64,000 nt of DNA, taken from the NCBI RefSeq assembly GCF_902364365.1, contig NZ_CABJDN010000004.1, forward strand, positions 514,705 to 578,704, written 5' to 3'. The notes beneath the pieces were generated by a model. That model saw only the letters and a program-made list of their open reading frames with translations, did no database searches and was not told where the DNA came from. Below, one piece after another: positions 60,334-64,000 of this stretch. A program made the position numbers and the translations under genes. How positions within the stretch are numbered: the stretch's first letter is position 1; every line of letters begins with the position of its first letter. Source of the DNA: Bacteroides intestinalis. Lineage in GTDB: Bacteria > Bacteroidota > Bacteroidia > Bacteroidales > Bacteroidaceae.

Positions 60334-61494
60334 TTATTTTTCGGTTAAGAAGTTTAGGATACGTGAGCAGGCCAAACCGTCTCCATAAGGATTCACAGCC
60401 ATATTCATTTGTTTGTAATAATTTTTATCATCGAGTAAAGTAGACACTTCATTTACTATTTTTAGATAGTTTGTGCCTACCAATTTTACCGTACCTGCAT
60501 CAAGTGCTTCGGGACGTTCCGTAGTATTGCGCATTACTAATACGGGCTTGCCAAGTCCGGGAGCTTCTTCTTGAATGCCCCCGCTATCAGTGAGTACAAT
60601 GTGCGACTTCTCCATCAGATAAACAAATGAAAGATATTCGAGCGGTTCGATGAAGAACATATTGTCGATGTTTGATAAGTTCTCTCCAAAAACTTCATGG
60701 ATAGGTTTGCGAACATTCGGATTCAAGTGCATGGGATAAACAAAATCCACATCAGGATATTTTTCGGCAAGATGCTTGATTGCATTACATATATTAATAA
60801 ACCCATCACCGAAGTTTTCACGGCGATGTCCGGTAATCAGCACCAGTTTCTTACCTCCATTCAGACGTTTCACATCATAACCGGAATTTATTAAGATGCC
60901 TTCCAATTCTTTATTCAACACCCTGTCGTTTTTGATTTTATCTACTACCCAGTAGAGTGCATCAATCACGGTATTGCCTGTGATGGCAATAGTATTTTCT
61001 TTCACTCCTTCATTAAGTAGGTTCTGACGGCTCAATGGGGTGGGTGAAAAATTATAAGTGGCAATGCGGCTGGTGATAAGACGATTCATTTCTTCAGGCC
61101 ATGGACTATAAATATCATGTGTACGCAGGCCCGCTTCTACATGCCCGACAGGAATCTGTTGATAAAATGCAGCTAATGCAGCAGCGGTTGATGTTGTAGT
61201 ATCACCATGTACTAATACCACATCGGGCTTTGCATCTTTCAATACATCTCTCATGCCCAGCAAAACACGGCTTGTTATATCATACAAGTCCTGACCCTGC
61301 TTCATAATATTAAGATCATAATTAGGATGAATCTCGAAGATCTGAAGTACTTGGTCTAACATTTCACGATGTTGTCCCGTTACACAAACTATTGTCTTTA
61401 TCTCTTGCGAGTGTTTTTGGAACTCTTTCACAAGTGGAGCCATTTTTATTGCTTCGGGGCGAGTGCCGAAGACAAGCATTATTCTGTTTATCAT
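60334..61494 (-). CDS. wecB: UDP-N-acetylglucosamine 2-epimerase (non-hydrolysing)
   Basis: WecB converts UDP-GlcNAc to UDP-ManNAc, a precursor for ManNAc- or ManNAcA-containing glycans. The 386-residue protein has the family start GTRPEAIKMAPLVKE, HGDTTSTAAAL, HVEAGLRTHDIYSPWPEE in part, and the C-terminal LTDSGGIQEEAPGLGKPVLVMR. Length is normal. No wecC (dehydrogenase) is seen in the window, so ManNAc itself may be used, or other genes lie to the right. It is translationally close to the GT at 59233. Confidence 0.95.
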   Translation of the reverse strand: MINRIMLVFGTRPEAIKMAPLVKEFQKHSQEIKTIVCVTGQHREMLDQVLQIFEIHPNYDLNIMKQGQDLYDITSRVLLGMRDVLKDAKPDVVLVHGDTTTSTAAALAAFYQQIPVGHVEAGLRTHDIYSPWPEEMNRLITSRIATYNFSPTPLSRQNLLNEGVKENTIAITGNTVIDALYWVVDKIKNDRVLNKELEGILINSGYDVKRLNGGKKLVLITGHRRENFGDGFINICNAIKHLAEKYPDVDFVYPMHLNPNVRKPIHEVFGENLSNIDNMFFIEPLEYLSFVYLMEKSHIVLTDSGGIQEEAPGLGKPVLVMRNTTERPEALDAGTVKLVGTNYLKIVNEVSTLLDDKNYYKQMNMAVNPYGDGLACSRILNFLTEK

Positions 61495-61515
61495 ATTGTT
61501 GTTATTTATCTATTT

Positions 61516-62637
61516 TCAAGGTAAAAGTTGTGCAATTAGATTTATCCACAACTCAAAATATTTTATCATAGAACTGCTATACACACCATTTTCTCTTTTA
61601 ATATAGTGTGCTACAATACCGAGCAGGTAGCACAAATAGGCAAAGTCCATTTGATTACCGTCGCAAAGTTCTTTTATATCGTTTTTATGTTGTTGAAAAA
61701 GCTTCCAAATGCCATCAGCGTCCAGATGCCTTTCGAAAATGGCGGTTTGGGTAAAGAAATGGAAGTAATCCAAATAAGGCGGATAGGAGCGTTTGGCATA
61801 TTCAAAGTCAAAAGCATACAGGCTTCCTTTTTCCACATAAATATTCCATGGAGTAAAGTCGGCGTGGTAAAAAGAGAAATTCACCTCTTTGTTGGTATAA
61901 GAATTCAAAACTTTGCTTACACCGTTCACAATAGATTTTGTATCAAATCCTTGCAGATTATTCATCTCTTCACAGAGCAAACATAAGTCCCGGTAATAAT
62001 CTGTTTTTTCAAAAGGGATATGTAACTTTGTCTTTTCGTGCAGTTCTTTTATGAATGCCGTTTCTCTTGCACCCCATCGGTGGTCGGTTGATGAATGTCG
62101 CGTTTTGGTCGTGGTTTGCACAAATATAGTTATACCGTTTCTCCACTCTCCATTATACAAACAGTGAGGAACAGATTTTACTCCCTTTTGTCCTAAATAA
62201 TCCAGTGTTTCTTTTTCTCGTTGGAAGATATGCTTTATTTCATTGTTGTCACTGAATTTGGCATACCCTAATATGTGTGTACCCTTGCTTATCTGCATTG
62301 TTATTTTTTGATGCACGCAAGGCGTACCGCAAAAAATGGAAAACTCTACATTATCAGAACTGAATAGTTGGCACAATAATCCGTTCAATTCGGGCATTAA
62401 TTCATATCGTTCCCTCTCTGCTCCGACCGTTTTGTTAACTATATCTGCCCAATGAAGGTAAGGAAATAAAGCTTTCATCCCTTTTCCCTTTATTCCACTG
62501 GGCTGATAAAGGTTCATGGCCGTTTGCATGTGTTTCGCAGGCATCATCCACCGCTTACCGTCGGCATTCGAAAAGGTGTAAAAAGTATTACCTCCATCCT
62601 GTTTTAGGATGGAAGACAATAAATATTCTATGTTCAT
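61516..62637 (-). CDS. Aminoglycoside-phosphotransferase-fold kinase in glycan cluster
   Basis: The 373-residue protein has the APH kinase catalytic motif HADFTPWNIYV (Brenner type, HxDxxxxN) near residue 260 and a following FDFEYAK metal-binding motif. The N-terminal lobe is degenerate. In bacterial glycan clusters such kinases may phosphorylate a sugar or lipid carrier; antibiotic resistance is unlikely here because it lies between wecB and a glycosyltransferase, with gaps of 21 and 6 bp. Substrate unknown. Confidence 0.72.
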   Translation of the reverse strand: MNIEYLLSSILKQDGGNTFYTFSNADGKRWMMPAKHMQTAMNLYQPSGIKGKGMKALFPYLHWADIVNKTVGAERERYELMPELNGLLCQLFSSDNVEFSIFCGTPCVHQKITMQISKGTHILGYAKFSDNNEIKHIFQREKETLDYLGQKGVKSVPHCLYNGEWRNGITIFVQTTTKTRHSSTDHRWGARETAFIKELHEKTKLHIPFEKTDYYRDLCLLCEEMNNLQGFDTKSIVNGVSKVLNSYTNKEVNFSFYHADFTPWNIYVEKGSLYAFDFEYAKRSYPPYLDYFHFFTQTAIFERHLDADGIWKLFQQHKNDIKELCDGNQMDFAYLCYLLGIVAHYIKRENGVYSSSMIKYFELWINLIAQLLP

Positions 62638-62643
62638 TTGGGT

Positions 62644-63867
62644 TTATCGTTTACTGTCCAATTCGGCAAAGAGTCTTTCCATAAACAGTCCTTTTGCTTC
62701 CCAATTGAATACCTCTTTTATGCGTTTTCTCCCGGCATCACCCATTCGTTTCCTTAGTTCTGGATTTTCAATCAATTTTATAATGGCTGCTGCCATATCC
62801 TTTGGCATTTGCTCCGGATTGGTAACAGGGAGGCGGATGGCACACGAATCATCTGTTGTTACAGCCATCCCAGCCCAATTTAAGCATATAACAGGTAAAC
62901 CGATTGCCATCGCTTCCATTAAAGACCAACTTCCGCCTTCTCTTAGACTTGGGAATAGAAATATATCTGAATGTTCTACTAATTCCAATACTTTTTGGCG
63001 TGGCAATTCGTCGTATATTTTAACGTAATCTTTCCAGTCGTTCTTTTCAATCTCTTTTAAAATCTCTTTTTTCTGATAGCCGGATCCAATGATAGAAAGG
63101 TTTACTTTTTGCGTGTTGCTAATATGCTTTAATGCCCGAACTGCTGTGAGAATGTTTTTATTAGGCAATAGTCTCCCAGACGTTATTAATCTAATTTCAT
63201 CATCTTCCCTATCTTTTTTCTTGAGCTCAAAAACTGCATCTTCCATTGCTGTTTCCAAAATGACTTTTGTTTTTTTTCTAAAGCATTTAGGGATAACAGT
63301 AGCTGAGTTTGGGGTTCTGGTTAAAATAGCTTTAGCTCGCATAGATGGGATAAGGATAAATGGATTGAGTATAGAAAGAGTACTCATTGTATAGCGTGCA
63401 GATTGTATGACGCGCTGTTTTAAAGGTAATACTTTAAGAAAAGATTTAGGTTCGCAATCCCCACCTCCGACAGGTCCCCAAATAAATGGGATTCTGAATA
63501 AAGGTAAAAATGTGGGCATCCACATACTACCGAACGTCAGGTGCATAGTGTAGTCAATTTTTTCACTTTTGACTATGTTCCTTACAACAGAAATAATACC
63601 CAACTGCCAACAGAAATAGTAGAAATAAAGACCTTTTGCCTTTTTCTTCATATTCTTTATTAAGTTGGGAGTGTCATAGTAATGAAATACGATATTTTTC
63701 TCTACATCTTTAGGTAGATGTGCTTCTATAAGTTCTTGATTATTAGCGCGGGTGATAACGTGCAAAAGGTTGTGTTTAGCCATTTGTAAGACCCAATTCC
63801 AGCCCACGCCCGCTTCTGAACCCTTTAATGGCTCACATCCATATGCAGATACTAATATCGTTTTCAT
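62644..63867 (-). CDS. GT4 family glycosyltransferase (upstream member)
   Basis: The 407-residue protein has the GT-B fold: N-terminal SAYGCEPLKGSEAGVGWNWV, a mid GRLLPNKNILTAVRAL and the C-terminal SLREGGSWSLMEAMAIGLPVI donor-site motif in pieces. It would add one sugar of the same glycan as its neighbours. It is the first complete gene of the cluster in the window, 6 bp before the kinase gene; the operon probably continues beyond the right edge. Confidence 0.86.
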   Translation of the reverse strand: MKTILVSAYGCEPLKGSEAGVGWNWVLQMAKHNLLHVITRANNQELIEAHLPKDVEKNIVFHYYDTPNLIKNMKKKAKGLYFYYFCWQLGIISVVRNIVKSEKIDYTMHLTFGSMWMPTFLPLFRIPFIWGPVGGGDCEPKSFLKVLPLKQRVIQSARYTMSTLSILNPFILIPSMRAKAILTRTPNSATVIPKCFRKKTKVILETAMEDAVFELKKKDREDDEIRLITSGRLLPNKNILTAVRALKHISNTQKVNLSIIGSGYQKKEILKEIEKNDWKDYVKIYDELPRQKVLELVEHSDIFLFPSLREGGSWSLMEAMAIGLPVICLNWAGMAVTTDDSCAIRLPVTNPEQMPKDMAAAIIKLIENPELRKRMGDAGRKRIKEVFNWEAKGLFMERLFAELDSKR

Positions 63868-63943
63868 TCCTTATTCAAGTGATTTGAGTTTATTATCGTT
63901 GATTGCTTTTTTAGTCCGATTGTAGCGAGCAAAAGAAGATAAT

Positions 63944-64000
63944 TCAATGATTATAAACTATATTTTTGAGTATTAAAATATTTGAATATATTATTGCAAT
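63944..64000 (-). CDS. Possible C-terminal end of a further membrane protein gene
   Basis: A minus-strand frame open to the right edge ends at a TGA (63944-63946) and reads IAIIYSNILILKNIVYNH, hydrophobic as in the tail of a glycan polymerase or flippase. Only 18 codons are visible, so this is a weak call. Confidence 0.3.
   Translation of the reverse strand: MAIIYSNILILKNIVYNH

Noticed and set aside
63868..64000. Invertible promoter of a capsule locus at the right edge
   Set aside because: No inverted repeat pair or recombinase gene was seen in the visible sequence, and the operon start lies outside the window.

Overview
The window looks like chromosomal DNA of a gut Bacteroides or a close Bacteroidales relative. 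The signs are promoters of the TTTG / TAnnTTTG type in front of most operons, surface lipoproteins with acid-rich export signals, a BtuB/BtuG-type vitamin B12 uptake locus behind a cobalamin riboswitch, a PorQ homologue next to cmk and ispH, and weak Shine-Dalgarno sites. No insertion sequence, phage, integrase or CRISPR array was seen. Most of the window reads as core genome; the most accessory part is the glycan cluster at the right end.

Layout. 1-2.8 kb: the first 11 codons of pfkA leave the left edge; then porQ-cmk-ispH on the minus strand. 3.0-9.0 kb: tonB, a short-chain polyprenyl synthase, a conserved unknown gene with a TatD nuclease, tRNA-Ser(GGA), and an exbB / 4-TM protein / exbD / exbD operon. 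tonB and the exb operon can together energise the TonB-dependent receptors further right. 9.1-15.9 kb: GNAT, M64 peptidase, Lrp/AsnC regulator, thyA-folA, a phospholipase D/cardiolipin synthase-like enzyme, and a three-gene ECF sigma cassette. 16.2-21 kb: a repeat-rich gap, a His-rich small membrane protein with a TonB-dependent receptor, and an rRNA m5C methyltransferase.

21-27.8 kb: cobalamin uptake operon (riboswitch, btuB, btuG, btuF, btuC, btuD). 27.8-30.3 kb: lipoprotein serpin and an AAA ATPase followed by an orphan reading frame. 30.3-38 kb: CusCBA-type heavy-metal efflux operon led by a His/Cys-rich small protein, with a flavin disulfide oxidoreductase upstream. 38-42.8 kb: ABC-F ATPase, single-domain response regulator, lipoprotein, CCA-adding-type nucleotidyltransferase. 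42.9-47.8 kb: phosphate block (PiT transporter with PhoU-like tail, polyphosphate kinase, small phosphoesterase), with a Pho-box-like array in front of the transporter. 48-50 kb: rfbA-rfbB (dTDP-sugar). 50-55 kb: menA, a lipoprotein phosphoesterase, and a large receiver-like/PPDK-N protein. 55.2-64 kb: a surface glycan cluster with an Ig-like lipoprotein, two YjbH-like proteins, three GT4-type glycosyltransferases, wecB and an APH-fold kinase.

The least explained signals are: a roughly 70 bp module of palindrome plus -7 box found in front of three unrelated genes (pfkA, the M64 peptidase and the rRNA methyltransferase); the 989-residue PPDK-N protein with two receiver-like domains and no visible phosphohistidine domain; two small His-rich proteins that share an LRAPP-type tail beside separate probable metal loci; and several short tandem-repeat arrays with fixed spacing (22, 11 and 7 bp) between genes. 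Promoters, operons and functions here are read by eye from the sequence; no search or structure prediction was run.
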